A DNA stretch of 64,000 bases from JAAZNO01 sp964508025. Its GTDB lineage: Bacteria; Chloroflexota; Anaerolineae; B4-G1; SLSP01. The notes under the pieces are model-generated. The model saw nothing but the letters and a program-made list of their open reading frames with translations, did no database searches and had not been told where the DNA came from. This document shows positions 32,402 to 40,674 of this stretch, in pieces (the first letter of the stretch is position 1; the number at the start of each line of letters is the position of its first letter). Position numbers and translations under genes: made by a program. The stretch covers positions 7,421 through 71,420 of the forward strand of contig CAZDSF010000011.1 in NCBI GenBank assembly GCA_964508025.1, in the 5' to 3' direction.

Positions 32402-34216
32402 ATGGCTGATTGCCCTGCTTGCCAGACCGCCAACCGCGATGGCGTGCGCTTCTGCAAAGCCTGTGGGCTGTCGCTGGATGCTGTCGTTGCGCCGCCGGAG
32501 GCCCATGCTATTTCGGTGATTTCTGAAGCAGCGCCGGTTCCGCCTGCATTGGAACCTGATGCAGAGGTCGCTTCTGAGGGCGTATCACCGACTTGTGTTG
32601 CTTGTGGAGCGGTCTTGCGGATCGGCGCGCGCTTCTGCAAGGTCTGCGGCGAGCCGGTTGCTGTTGCGTCGCAGGAAACTGCGGTTGAGGATGTCGCCGA
32701 ATTGCGTTGTGCGCATTGCGATGCGACCTTGCGTGTTGGCGCGCGCTTCTGCAAGCATTGCGGACAGGCGGTCGTTTCCGCTACTACGCCGAGCGCACCG
32801 GAAGCGCCGCCCGCTCCCGCGCTGCGCCGCAAATTCGAGGTCTACGCCGACGAGCTGCTGCCGATGCAGGAACTTGCGGATGGGCGATACATGATTATGG
32901 AGAAGATCGCCCAGGGCGGAATGGGCGCGATTTACAAAGCGCAGGATCGGCGGCTTAGCGGGCGCGCCGTAGCCATCAAAGAAATGCGCGTGACGACCAT
33001 CGCGCTATCGGAACGGCCCAAGGTCTTGGCCTCTTTTGTGCAGGAGGCGGAGTTGCTGGCGCGGCTGCAACATCCCAACCTGGTGCGCGTCACCGACCGT
33101 TTTCAGGAAGGCGACCGCCATTACATGGTGATGGAATTCATCGAGGGGCGCACGTTGCAGGACGTGCTGCGCGAGCGCACTGAGCCGTTCTCCGAAGCGC
33201 AGGTGCTCGCCTGGGCGCGGCAGCTCTGTGATGTGCTCTCGTATCTGCACGGACAGGTTCCGCCGATCATTTATCGAGATATCAAGCCTTCGAATATCAT
33301 GCTGGTGGAGCGGGCAGAAGAGGGGCAGGCAGCAGGCGCGCTCAAACTGATTGATTTCGGGATTGCGCGTTTTTACAAGCCGGGCAAAAGCAAGGATACG
33401 ATCCAATTCGGCACCGAGGGCTACGCGCCGCCGGAGCAATATGGGCAGGCGCAGACGGATGCGCGCGCCGATGTTTATGCGTTGGGGGTGTTGCTGCATC
33501 AGCTGCTCACGCTGCGCGACCCTGGCACGGAGCTGTGGAAATTCCCGCCCGTGCGCAAGCTTGCGCCAGCCGTGAGCCGGCGTGTGGAGACCGCGCTGCT
33601 CAAAGCCGTGGATATGAACAAGACCACACGCCATCAATCCGTGGCGGATTTCTGGACGGCGCTTTCTGGCGAGAAGCCGGACTGGGAGCATCTCTCCCGG
33701 CCCTCGACGCCGCTCGACATCGGGATGCTGGAGCCTACAGGCGCAGCGCTTCTGACCTCAGTGGTTTCCGGCGGGCCGTTGCTCTTCGGCAGAATCATCA
33801 GCGGGCAGGCGCCGGGCGAACTAACGCGCGAGCTGGCTGTGCCGGCGGGCGGCGCGGCAGAGGTGAGCACCGGCGATCCCTGGTTGTCGGTGCGCCCGGC
33901 AACATCGCCATCGAACGGCGAGCGCCTCGAGGTGGTGGTGCATACTGATGAGCTTCAACCGGGGCGTTTGAAGCTGCGCGGTGGGTTACTTAAACGTTGG
34001 GTGGGCTGGCATACGGCCCGCTTTGTGCCGGTGGAGCAGGAATACCAGAGTTATGTCGCGCTCAAACGCGATACGGGCGAGCTCGAGCAGCGGCGCGTGT
34101 CAGTGATTGTCTCGCCCGATGGCTGGCAGGTGGGCGCGGGGTGGCTGCTCACGACGATGTTTCTGCTCATCGAGTTGAGCATTCCTTTGGGTGTGATGTT
34201 GGCGTTGCTGGCTTGA
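32402..34216 (+). CDS. Ser/Thr protein kinase with three N-terminal zinc ribbons and C-terminal membrane anchor
   Basis: A 604-aa kinase. Three zinc ribbons (CPACQ...FCKACG, CVACG...FCKVCG, CAHCD...FCKHCG) fill about residues 4-122. The kinase domain (about 163-425) has AQGGMGAIYKAQD, VAIKEM, IIYRDIKPSNIML (Tyr instead of the usual His of HRD, a tolerated variant) and LIDFGIARF. A beta-rich region follows (about 440-575), then a C-terminal membrane segment (WLLTTMFLLIELSIPLGVML). Unlike the five similar kinases, its extra domain lies before the anchor and so stays inside. It begins 9 bp after the preceding kinase stop and is clearly in the same operon. Confidence 0.9.
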   Translation: MADCPACQTANRDGVRFCKACGLSLDAVVAPPEAHAISVISEAAPVPPALEPDAEVASEGVSPTCVACGAVLRIGARFCKVCGEPVAVASQETAVEDVAELRCAHCDATLRVGARFCKHCGQAVVSATTPSAPEAPPAPALRRKFEVYADELLPMQELADGRYMIMEKIAQGGMGAIYKAQDRRLSGRAVAIKEMRVTTIALSERPKVLASFVQEAELLARLQHPNLVRVTDRFQEGDRHYMVMEFIEGRTLQDVLRERTEPFSEAQVLAWARQLCDVLSYLHGQVPPIIYRDIKPSNIMLVERAEEGQAAGALKLIDFGIARFYKPGKSKDTIQFGTEGYAPPEQYGQAQTDARADVYALGVLLHQLLTLRDPGTELWKFPPVRKLAPAVSRRVETALLKAVDMNKTTRHQSVADFWTALSGEKPDWEHLSRPSTPLDIGMLEPTGAALLTSVVSGGPLLFGRIISGQAPGELTRELAVPAGGAAEVSTGDPWLSVRPATSPSNGERLEVVVHTDELQPGRLKLRGGLLKRWVGWHTARFVPVEQEYQSYVALKRDTGELEQRRVSVIVSPDGWQVGAGWLLTTMFLLIELSIPLGVMLALLA

Positions 34217-34246
34217 CCGTCTTTGCGGTTCTGGGCGGAGGAGAAG

Positions 34247-36259
34247 ATGGAGCATACAATCACGTGTCCACAGTGTGGGGCGGTGAATGCGGAGGGGGCG
34301 CCTCCGGAAGAGCGCCGGTTCTGCATCCAGTGCGGTCACAGGCTGGATCAACCTCAGATGGGCGCAGCGGCGTCCCCAACGGAGACCAGGCGTGATGCCG
34401 GGCAGGGGGATGCTATTCTGGGACGGGTGTTGCAAGAAGTGCGGGGCGTTTTTGGCAAACCGAAGCGTGCAGTGCGCCAGTCCGCCGCGCCGCCCCCGCC
34501 GCGCCGCCAGCCCAGCACGCGCGTGCTGGTAGAGCGCGCTCCCCCTGCCGAACCTCCCGCCGCCGAAGCGCCCATCCAGCAAGAGACCGCTGTCCTGGCA
34601 GCGCCTTCTCGCCCAGAGCCGCCGGTTGCGCCGGCAAGCCCTTCGCCCTATACCACGGCGCCGGTGCGCGCGAGAGCCGCGCCGCCTGCCGCGCTCAAGC
34701 CTTTTGCGCCGGGCGCGGTCTTTGCGCAACGCTATCACATTCTCACCACGCGCGAATTGAGCCATTCGGTGTACTACGATGCGATGGATTTGCTCTGCCC
34801 GAATGCGGCGTGCCGTGCTTCGCATCCGCAATCGCCGCCGGGAGGGCTGTGCGCGCGCTGTGCTACGCCGTTGGATACCGTGCTTATCCATGAGCACCGT
34901 CCTCTGGGCGAGGGCGCGCCGCCGCCGGATAAGGGATTGTTGGCTTTGAGTCGCGCCGGACATCCCGATATTCTGCCGCATCGGGATATGCTGGCTTTTC
35001 AGCAGGCCGTCTACACCGTCGTTGAGCATCCAGGACGCTGGGGCGTGCTGGTACGCGGGCGCCGCGCGCGCTCACCGGAGGATGCTTTGATGCTATTAGC
35101 GCCAATCGGACGCGCACTGCTCTATCTGCATCAACAAGGTGTGGCTTTCATCCCCGCCACGGCGCCGTTGCTGGATAGCCTCGAACGGCTGGTCACTTTT
35201 GGCGGGGATGGCGCGGTGAAGGTCGCCGATCTCAGCGCGTGCCTGCCGTTTGCCGGGCGGGATGGCGGGCGCGCGCAAGTGCTGCACGATATTGCCTTTC
35301 TGGGGCAGGCGTTGATCTATCTCACCACCGGGGCGCCGCCAACCGCGGATAGCCTCGACGCGGCGCCGCCCGAACACCGCGAGGCAATTGACAAAGCGCT
35401 ACATGGGCAGTATCCTACAGTAGCAGCGATGCTGGCGGAGCTTTCGATGTCGCCGGCGCCGGTATCTGGGCGCCCGCTCAAGCCGCTTCACGGGCAGGCG
35501 ACCGATCCGGGACGCAAACACGCTCGCAATGAGGATTCTGTCGTCACGTTTACGTTCGACAAGGCGCAACAGGGCGGGGCGGTGCCCATCGGCTTCTACA
35601 TGGTGGCGGATGGCATGGGCGGTCACGATGCGGGCGACGTCGCCAGCCGCATGGTCTACCAGGTGGTTACGGAATGGATTCTCAAGAGCAAGGTGTTGCC
35701 TGATCTGCGCAAGGAAACGCGCAAACTGACGACCGAGAACATTCCCGGCAATCTGCTCAAAGAGGCTATTCAGGCAGCCAACAAAGTGCTGGCGCGCCAC
35801 GCCAGCGCCCAACAGAGCAATATGGGTTCTACGGTGACTGCGGCGCTGACCATTGGGAATATCGCCACAATTGCGAATGTCGGCGACAGTCGCACCTATC
35901 TGTTGCGAGAAGGGCAACTGCGGCAGATCACGCAAGATCACTCGTTGGTGGCGCGATTGGTGCAGGCGCACGTGATCACATCGGATCAGGTGCGCAGCCA
36001 TCCCCAGCGAAATCAGATCTACCGTTCGCTGGGGCAACAGGAGAATATAGAAGTAGATACTTTCACGGTGCTGCTCTCGCGGGGCGACCGGTTGATTTTA
36101 TGCTGTGATGGGCTGTGGGAAATGGTGCTCGATGCCGACATCCAGCGGATCGTGGAAACCGCGCGCAGTCCGCAGCAGGCATGTGATGCGCTGATTGCGG
36201 CGGCAAACGCGGCTGGCGGCGAGGACAATATCTCCGTGATTGTGGTGGAGATGGAGTGA
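34247..36259 (+). CDS. Zinc-ribbon / pseudokinase / PP2C phosphatase fusion (second copy)
   Basis: A 670-aa protein with the architecture of the product at 14115-15920. An N-terminal zinc ribbon (CPQCG...RFCIQCG, about 6-31) and a long Pro/Ala linker precede a kinase-like domain (about 160-405). This domain lacks the catalytic Lys, has no HRD (the region reads GVAFIPATAPLLDS) and has VADLS where DFG would be. A second zinc ribbon (CPNAAC...CARC, about 184-206) is inserted in the N-lobe, as in the first copy. The PP2C domain (about 416-670) retains RKHARNEDS, VADGMGGHDAGD, NMGSTVTAAL, ANVGDSR, CCDGLWEMV and GGEDNISVIVV. ATG 34247 follows GGAGGAG. It is flanked directly by kinase genes, supporting a kinase-phosphatase circuit. 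Confidence 0.85.
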   Translation: MEHTITCPQCGAVNAEGAPPEERRFCIQCGHRLDQPQMGAAASPTETRRDAGQGDAILGRVLQEVRGVFGKPKRAVRQSAAPPPPRRQPSTRVLVERAPPAEPPAAEAPIQQETAVLAAPSRPEPPVAPASPSPYTTAPVRARAAPPAALKPFAPGAVFAQRYHILTTRELSHSVYYDAMDLLCPNAACRASHPQSPPGGLCARCATPLDTVLIHEHRPLGEGAPPPDKGLLALSRAGHPDILPHRDMLAFQQAVYTVVEHPGRWGVLVRGRRARSPEDALMLLAPIGRALLYLHQQGVAFIPATAPLLDSLERLVTFGGDGAVKVADLSACLPFAGRDGGRAQVLHDIAFLGQALIYLTTGAPPTADSLDAAPPEHREAIDKALHGQYPTVAAMLAELSMSPAPVSGRPLKPLHGQATDPGRKHARNEDSVVTFTFDKAQQGGAVPIGFYMVADGMGGHDAGDVASRMVYQVVTEWILKSKVLPDLRKETRKLTTENIPGNLLKEAIQAANKVLARHASAQQSNMGSTVTAALTIGNIATIANVGDSRTYLLREGQLRQITQDHSLVARLVQAHVITSDQVRSHPQRNQIYRSLGQQENIEVDTFTVLLSRGDRLILCCDGLWEMVLDADIQRIVETARSPQQACDALIAAANAAGGEDNISVIVVEME

Positions 36260-36271
36260 GGGCCAAGGGGT

Positions 36272-36712
36272 ATGTTACGGGCTAAATCATGGATCATGGT
36301 GCTTGTGGGCCTGGCGCTGCTGGCGGTGGTCGGAGTTCTGCTGGGCTGGAGTGTGCGCGCAGTGACATCCCAGCTGGCGTCGGAGACGCCGGATTCATCG
36401 GCGGTGCGGGTGTTGGCGACGCCAACCGCGACGCCGGATGCCACAGTGGACATGCCGCCGGATGTCTTGCCGCCGACTTCGACGCTGGAAAATGTCGAAG
36501 CATTGATCGTCGTCAAACCGGGTGAGACCTTGTACCAGATCTGTCGGCGCTTTTGCCCTGATAATTGGGCGGTGGGCAGCCTGCCGGAGGATTTGCGGAT
36601 CTACGCCCAACAGGTCGCCGAACGCAATGGGCTATCTTGGGATGCTGCCGTGGGCGGGCCGCTGATCAAGCCCGGTGATACGCTGTGGATGTTACCCTGT
36701 CCGCCTCGGTAA
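36272..36712 (+). CDS. Membrane-anchored LysM-like protein
   Basis: A 146-aa protein with an N-terminal membrane anchor (MVLVGLALLAVVGVLLGWSV, about 9-28), a Thr/Pro-rich spacer, and one LysM-like domain (about 83-146). The domain begins VVKPGETLYQICRRFC and ends LIKPGDTLWMLPCP. It is longer than a standard LysM because of an insertion holding Cys-Pro-Asp-Asn. Its cysteines (CRRFC, and LPC near the end) may form a disulfide. It lies 12 bp after the pseudokinase-PP2C gene, so a peptidoglycan- or glycan-binding partner for the signalling proteins is likely. Confidence 0.7.
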   Translation: MLRAKSWIMVLVGLALLAVVGVLLGWSVRAVTSQLASETPDSSAVRVLATPTATPDATVDMPPDVLPPTSTLENVEALIVVKPGETLYQICRRFCPDNWAVGSLPEDLRIYAQQVAERNGLSWDAAVGGPLIKPGDTLWMLPCPPR

Positions 36713-36793
36713 GACGAAAACGTTTTGCCGATGTGGACGCGGCCCTGCTCGCCTTCCATTCGGCGCTGAATTCGTGAAAGGTTCTGCTACGTG

Positions 36794-38866
36794 ATGCGTT
36801 CGGGATTGCCAGCACTATCGCCAGGGCATACATTGCAAGAGCGCTACCAGATCGTCCGCAAATTGGGATCTGGCGGCTATGGCTCTGTCTATCTGGCAGA
36901 GGATTTGCGCTTGCGTGGGCGGCAAGTGGCGGTGAAGGAGCTCAGCGATCCCTCGGCATCGGCGCAGCAGCTCTTCAAGCAGGAAGCCCAGGTGCTCGCT
37001 GCCCTCGACCATCCCGGCTTGGTGCGGGTCTCGGATTTCTTCGGCGAGGGGCAAAGCTATTATCTGGTGATGGATTATGTTGCCGGGCGGGATTTGCTGG
37101 ATTTGGTGGTGGATGCTGAGAAGCAACGCCGTCACCTGCCCATCGAGAAGGCGGTGGATTGGATGATTCAGGTGTGCGACGCGGTGGCGTACCTGCACCA
37201 TCAGCAACCGCCCATCATCCATCGCGATATCAAACCGAACAATGTGCGGCTCACGCAGAAGGATCGCGCCGTGCTGGTGGATTTCGGCATCGCCAAGATT
37301 GATCCCAAGGCGAAGACGCAGGTGATGGCGAAGGCGGTGTCGCAGGGCTTCTCGCCGCCGGAGCAGTACGGCGCGGGCGGCAGCGGCACGGATGCGCGTT
37401 CGGATGTCTACGCATTGGGCGCGACGCTCTATTGTCTGCTCACGCTCACGCCGCCGCCGGATAGCTTCGAGCGGCTGATGCGCGGCGCGCCGCTGCCTTT
37501 GCCGCGACAGCTCAACGCTCAGGTGAGTTCTGCGTTGGAAAAGGTCGTGCTGCAAGCCATGTCGGTGAATACGGCGCAGCGCTACCGGGACGCGGGCGAG
37601 ATGCTGATGGCTTTGCAGGCAGCGACCGGCCGTCCGGTGAGCCAACAGGCAGCCTCGGTTTCAGCGCGCCGGCCCCTGATTTCGCCTGCTGCTGCGCAGC
37701 CTACACCTGTGCCGCCTCTGCGTCCATCTACGCCGCCAAAGCCGGCGGAGAGCGCTCGACCCTCCACATCGGTGACGCCGGCCCCCAAGCCACCCGCCGA
37801 AGGTACCTCATCGCCGGGCGTGACGTGCGCTCAATGTGGCGCGTGGGTGCGGCTGGGGGCGCACTTCTGTCCGCAATGCGGCAAGACCATAGATACCGGG
37901 CGGCATTGCTCGAAGTGCAATACACCCTATCGCTCCGGCGCGCGCTTCTGCGCGAAGTGCGGCGCGACGTTGCCCGCTACGGCGCCGCCTGAGCCGGCGC
38001 CAGAACCGGTCGTTGTGGAGAGTGCGCCGCCGCCTCCACCCCCGCCCCCGCCAGATTATGCCGCCGAAGGGCTGCGTTATGTGCAAGCTGGGCGCTTCAA
38101 GGATGCTGTGGCGGCTTTGGAAATCGCGCTGGATGCCGGCGTGCAACCGGCTGCCATCTACGTAGGCTTGGGGCAGGCGCACCGCGAGCTGCGGCAGCAC
38201 GAGGCGGCAATACCCGTGTTGGAAGAGGGCTTGCAGCACCATCCCCAAGACGCGGAATTACACGCGGCGCTTGGACGGGTGTTGCTTGCAGCGGAGCGTC
38301 CGGCAGCGGCCCTGACGCATCTGGAACAGGCGGCGGGATTGGCGCCGAGCGATGCTGCGGTGGCGCAGCTGGCGGCAGACACAGCCTTCGAGCTGGGGAA
38401 TTTCCGCGCCGCTTCCGCCAATTTCGAGCGCTTATTGCGCAAACACTCTCAGGATCCGCAGTTGCGGGGGCGTTTGGCGATCTGCTATCTGTTGACAGAA
38501 CGGGTTGAGGACGGCGAGCATCTGGTGCAAGCGCTCACGCAACAGGAGAGTTTGCCCGCCGCCGAACTGGAGTTCCTCAAGGGATTGCTCAATCTCAAGA
38601 AGGGACGGCAGCGTTGGGCCATGCGTAACTTCCGCGATGCTTTGCGCCTCGATGTCGCCCACGCGCTGGCGGAATTTTTCATCGGCGAGATTTACTTTGA
38701 GTGGCAACGTTGGCGCGAAGCCATCGAGGCTTACGAACACAGCGCGGCCCTCAATCCGCGCGCACGCGCGACGCACGCGCGTCTCAGCGAATGCTGGCGC
38801 AAGATGGGGGATGCAGCCAAAGCCGATGCCGCCCAACGCCGCGCCGCCGAACTCGAAGCGGCGTGA
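36794..38866 (+). CDS. Soluble Ser/Thr kinase with zinc ribbons and TPR repeats
   Basis: A 690-aa cytoplasmic kinase with no membrane segment. The kinase domain (about 16-275) shows GSGGYGSVYLAED, VAVKEL, IIHRDIKPNNVRL, LVDFGIAKI and SPPEQYG. A Pro/Ser linker is followed by two zinc ribbons (CAQCG...FCPQCG and CSKCN...FCAKCG, about 343-395), a Pro-rich spacer, then about seven TPR-like helical repeats (about 423-690) such as AEGLRYVQAGRFKDAVAALE. The TPR array should bind partner proteins. Its kinase domain differs from the WNP-type group (for example GYGSVYLAEDLRLRGRQ), so it is a separate lineage. ATG 36794 is used; a GTG lies immediately before it. Confidence 0.9.
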   Translation: MRSGLPALSPGHTLQERYQIVRKLGSGGYGSVYLAEDLRLRGRQVAVKELSDPSASAQQLFKQEAQVLAALDHPGLVRVSDFFGEGQSYYLVMDYVAGRDLLDLVVDAEKQRRHLPIEKAVDWMIQVCDAVAYLHHQQPPIIHRDIKPNNVRLTQKDRAVLVDFGIAKIDPKAKTQVMAKAVSQGFSPPEQYGAGGSGTDARSDVYALGATLYCLLTLTPPPDSFERLMRGAPLPLPRQLNAQVSSALEKVVLQAMSVNTAQRYRDAGEMLMALQAATGRPVSQQAASVSARRPLISPAAAQPTPVPPLRPSTPPKPAESARPSTSVTPAPKPPAEGTSSPGVTCAQCGAWVRLGAHFCPQCGKTIDTGRHCSKCNTPYRSGARFCAKCGATLPATAPPEPAPEPVVVESAPPPPPPPPPDYAAEGLRYVQAGRFKDAVAALEIALDAGVQPAAIYVGLGQAHRELRQHEAAIPVLEEGLQHHPQDAELHAALGRVLLAAERPAAALTHLEQAAGLAPSDAAVAQLAADTAFELGNFRAASANFERLLRKHSQDPQLRGRLAICYLLTERVEDGEHLVQALTQQESLPAAELEFLKGLLNLKKGRQRWAMRNFRDALRLDVAHALAEFFIGEIYFEWQRWREAIEAYEHSAALNPRARATHARLSECWRKMGDAAKADAAQRRAAELEAA

Positions 38867-38884
38867 GGGTGGGCGGAGGCGCAG

Positions 38885-38958
38885 TGGGGAGATGGGGAGA
38901 TGGGGCGGTAGGGAGATGGGGAAAGCCCGTATCTTCTGACTCCTGACTCTTGATTTTG
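38885..38958. repeat. Composite octamer/heptamer repeat upstream of a kinase gene (copy C)
   Basis: Five 8-bp units beginning TGGGGAGA (38885-38924) give GGGG/GGG runs at 8-9-bp spacing, a potential G-quadruplex. Heptamers of CTGACTC type (about 38935-38955) follow, then the kinase ribosome-binding site GGAGGGGG and ATG 38971. The order matches copies A and B. Confidence 0.8.
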
Positions 38959-38970
38959 GAGGGGGAACTT

Positions 38971-40626
38971 ATGCGATTGAACACCGGACAAATCGTCAGA
39001 GAGCGGTATCGTGTGGCGCGGCTGCTGGGGCAGGGCGGGATGGGCGCCGTCTACCGCGCCTGGGATCTCACGCTCAACATTCCTGTCGCGCTCAAAGAGA
39101 TGGTGCCCGACCCGGCATTATCCTCGGCGGAACTGACGCAGTTTCGCCAGCAATTCCAGCAAGAGGCGCTGGTCCTCGCGGGCTTGGCGCACCCCAATCT
39201 GCCGCGAGTGACGGACTTTTTCGAGTGGGGCGGGCGCGATTATTTGGTGATGGATTTTATCGAAGGCGAAAATCTGGCGACGTTGATTGATCGGCAGGGC
39301 GCGTTACCGGAGCATCAGGTGCTCGCCTGGGCGGGCCAATTGCTGGATGCATTGGATGCTTGCCATCAGCGCCACATTCTGCACCGCGATATCAAACCGC
39401 AAAACATCATCATCTGCGCAGATGGGCGGGCGGTGCTGGTGGATTTTGGCCTGGTCAAGCTCTGGGATCCGCGCAATCCGCAAACCCAGCGCATCATTCG
39501 CGGTATGGGCACGCGCGAGTATGCCTCGCCGGAGCACTTTGGGATGCACGGCTGGCACACCGAGCCGCGCAGCGACATCTACAGCCTGGGCGCGACGCTT
39601 TACCACGCGCTGACGGGCAAAGAACCGCCCTCGGCGATGGCGCGGTTCACGGAGGGCGATATCCTTGCATCGCCCAAGACGCTGGGCTTGCGCTTGCAAG
39701 CGAATACCGAGAGCACGTTGCTGCAGGCTCTCGCGCTCGATCCCAATCGCCGTTTCCCGCATGTCCAGGCGATGCGCGCCGCGCTGGGTATGGGCGCGCC
39801 GCAAAGTGTCAGCGGCCGCTGGTCGAACGAAAGCAAGCCATCGCGGGCCGAATCTGCGCCGCNNNNNNNNNNNNNNNNNNNNNNNNNNNNNNNNNNNNNN
39901 NNNNNNNNNNNNNNNNNNNNNNNNNNNNNNNNNNNNNNNNNNNNNNNNNNNNNNNNNNNNNNGCAGGCGGCGACACGTCCACGCGCTTCTACCTGGCGGC
40001 GGGAACTGGCAACGGCGCTGCTCATGGCGGTGATCGGGATGCTCGCGGTGCAGTTCTTGCTCTTTGCCGACCTCACTACGGCGCAACAGACGGTGGGACT
40101 GACCATCGGTGCGCTGTTATTGGGCGCATTGGGGTGGTTTGCCGGCGATACCATTTTCCAGGCGTTGACGATGCCGCCGACGACCACGGCGCAGGCGACG
40201 GCGGTGATGCCGGCCAGCGGCGGGGCGCGTCCGACGCAACGGCTGGTGCTTTCGACGCGCAAGTTGATGCGGAAGCTCACTCCCGCCCAACAGATCGGGT
40301 TGCTGGCGGGACTCGTGGTGCTGGCGGCTATTGCTGCGGGGGTGCTAGGCCCCATCGTGGGGAAGATTCCGTTCCTGTGGGAAAATCTGCCTTCTTATGC
40401 CTTCGCCGCGCCGCTGGCGTATGCTGCGATGGGCCGCAAACCGGGGCGGGCGGGCGTGGCGCATATCCTGGTGACGACGGTGGGCGGCGCGGCCCTGCGA
40501 GCGAGTACGGGCGGCAGCGCCCCGCTGCCGGAATTGCTGATGGCTTCCACCGTGGGCGCGGCGGCGATAGAGCTACTGGCATTCATTGCCAGCCGGCTCT
40601 GGCTGCGAGGCGGTGTGGCGACTTAA
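38971..40626 (+). CDS. Membrane Ser/Thr protein kinase with multi-span C-terminus (contains assembly gap)
   Basis: About 551 aa. The kinase domain (about 10-268) shows GQGGMGAVYRAWD, VALKEM, ILHRDIKPQNII, LVDFGLVKLWDP and GTREYASPEHFG; the usual PPEQY is SPEHF. A 100-N gap (39863-39962) interrupts the linker after the kinase. The C-terminal part is polytopic: segments near 345-365, 370-390, 435-458 and further hydrophobic stretches to the end, with no outer sensor domain. This differs from its single-span relatives. ATG 38971 follows GGAGGGGGAACTT. It may sense membrane state rather than a ligand (inference). Confidence 0.87.
   Translation: MRLNTGQIVRERYRVARLLGQGGMGAVYRAWDLTLNIPVALKEMVPDPALSSAELTQFRQQFQQEALVLAGLAHPNLPRVTDFFEWGGRDYLVMDFIEGENLATLIDRQGALPEHQVLAWAGQLLDALDACHQRHILHRDIKPQNIIICADGRAVLVDFGLVKLWDPRNPQTQRIIRGMGTREYASPEHFGMHGWHTEPRSDIYSLGATLYHALTGKEPPSAMARFTEGDILASPKTLGLRLQANTESTLLQALALDPNRRFPHVQAMRAALGMGAPQSVSGRWSNESKPSRAESAPXXXXXXXXXXXXXXXXXXXXXXXXXXXXXXXXXXQAATRPRASTWRRELATALLMAVIGMLAVQFLLFADLTTAQQTVGLTIGALLLGALGWFAGDTIFQALTMPPTTTAQATAVMPASGGARPTQRLVLSTRKLMRKLTPAQQIGLLAGLVVLAAIAAGVLGPIVGKIPFLWENLPSYAFAAPLAYAAMGRKPGRAGVAHILVTTVGGAALRASTGGSAPLPELLMASTVGAAAIELLAFIASRLWLRGGVAT
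39863..39962. other. Assembly gap (100 N)
   Basis: One hundred N bases in the linker of the kinase at 38971-40626, between the kinase domain and the membrane part. True length is unknown, although the frame continues as drawn. Confidence 0.95.
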
Positions 40627-40674
40627 CATCATTTTCAAAGCTGGGATTTTTCGCAAGACGAGAAGAGGTTTGTG

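Noticed and set aside
13245..36259. Type VI secretion regulatory module (PpkA/PppA/Fha)
   Set aside because: Kinase, PP2C and FHA are present but no tube, sheath, baseplate or ClpV genes are in the window.
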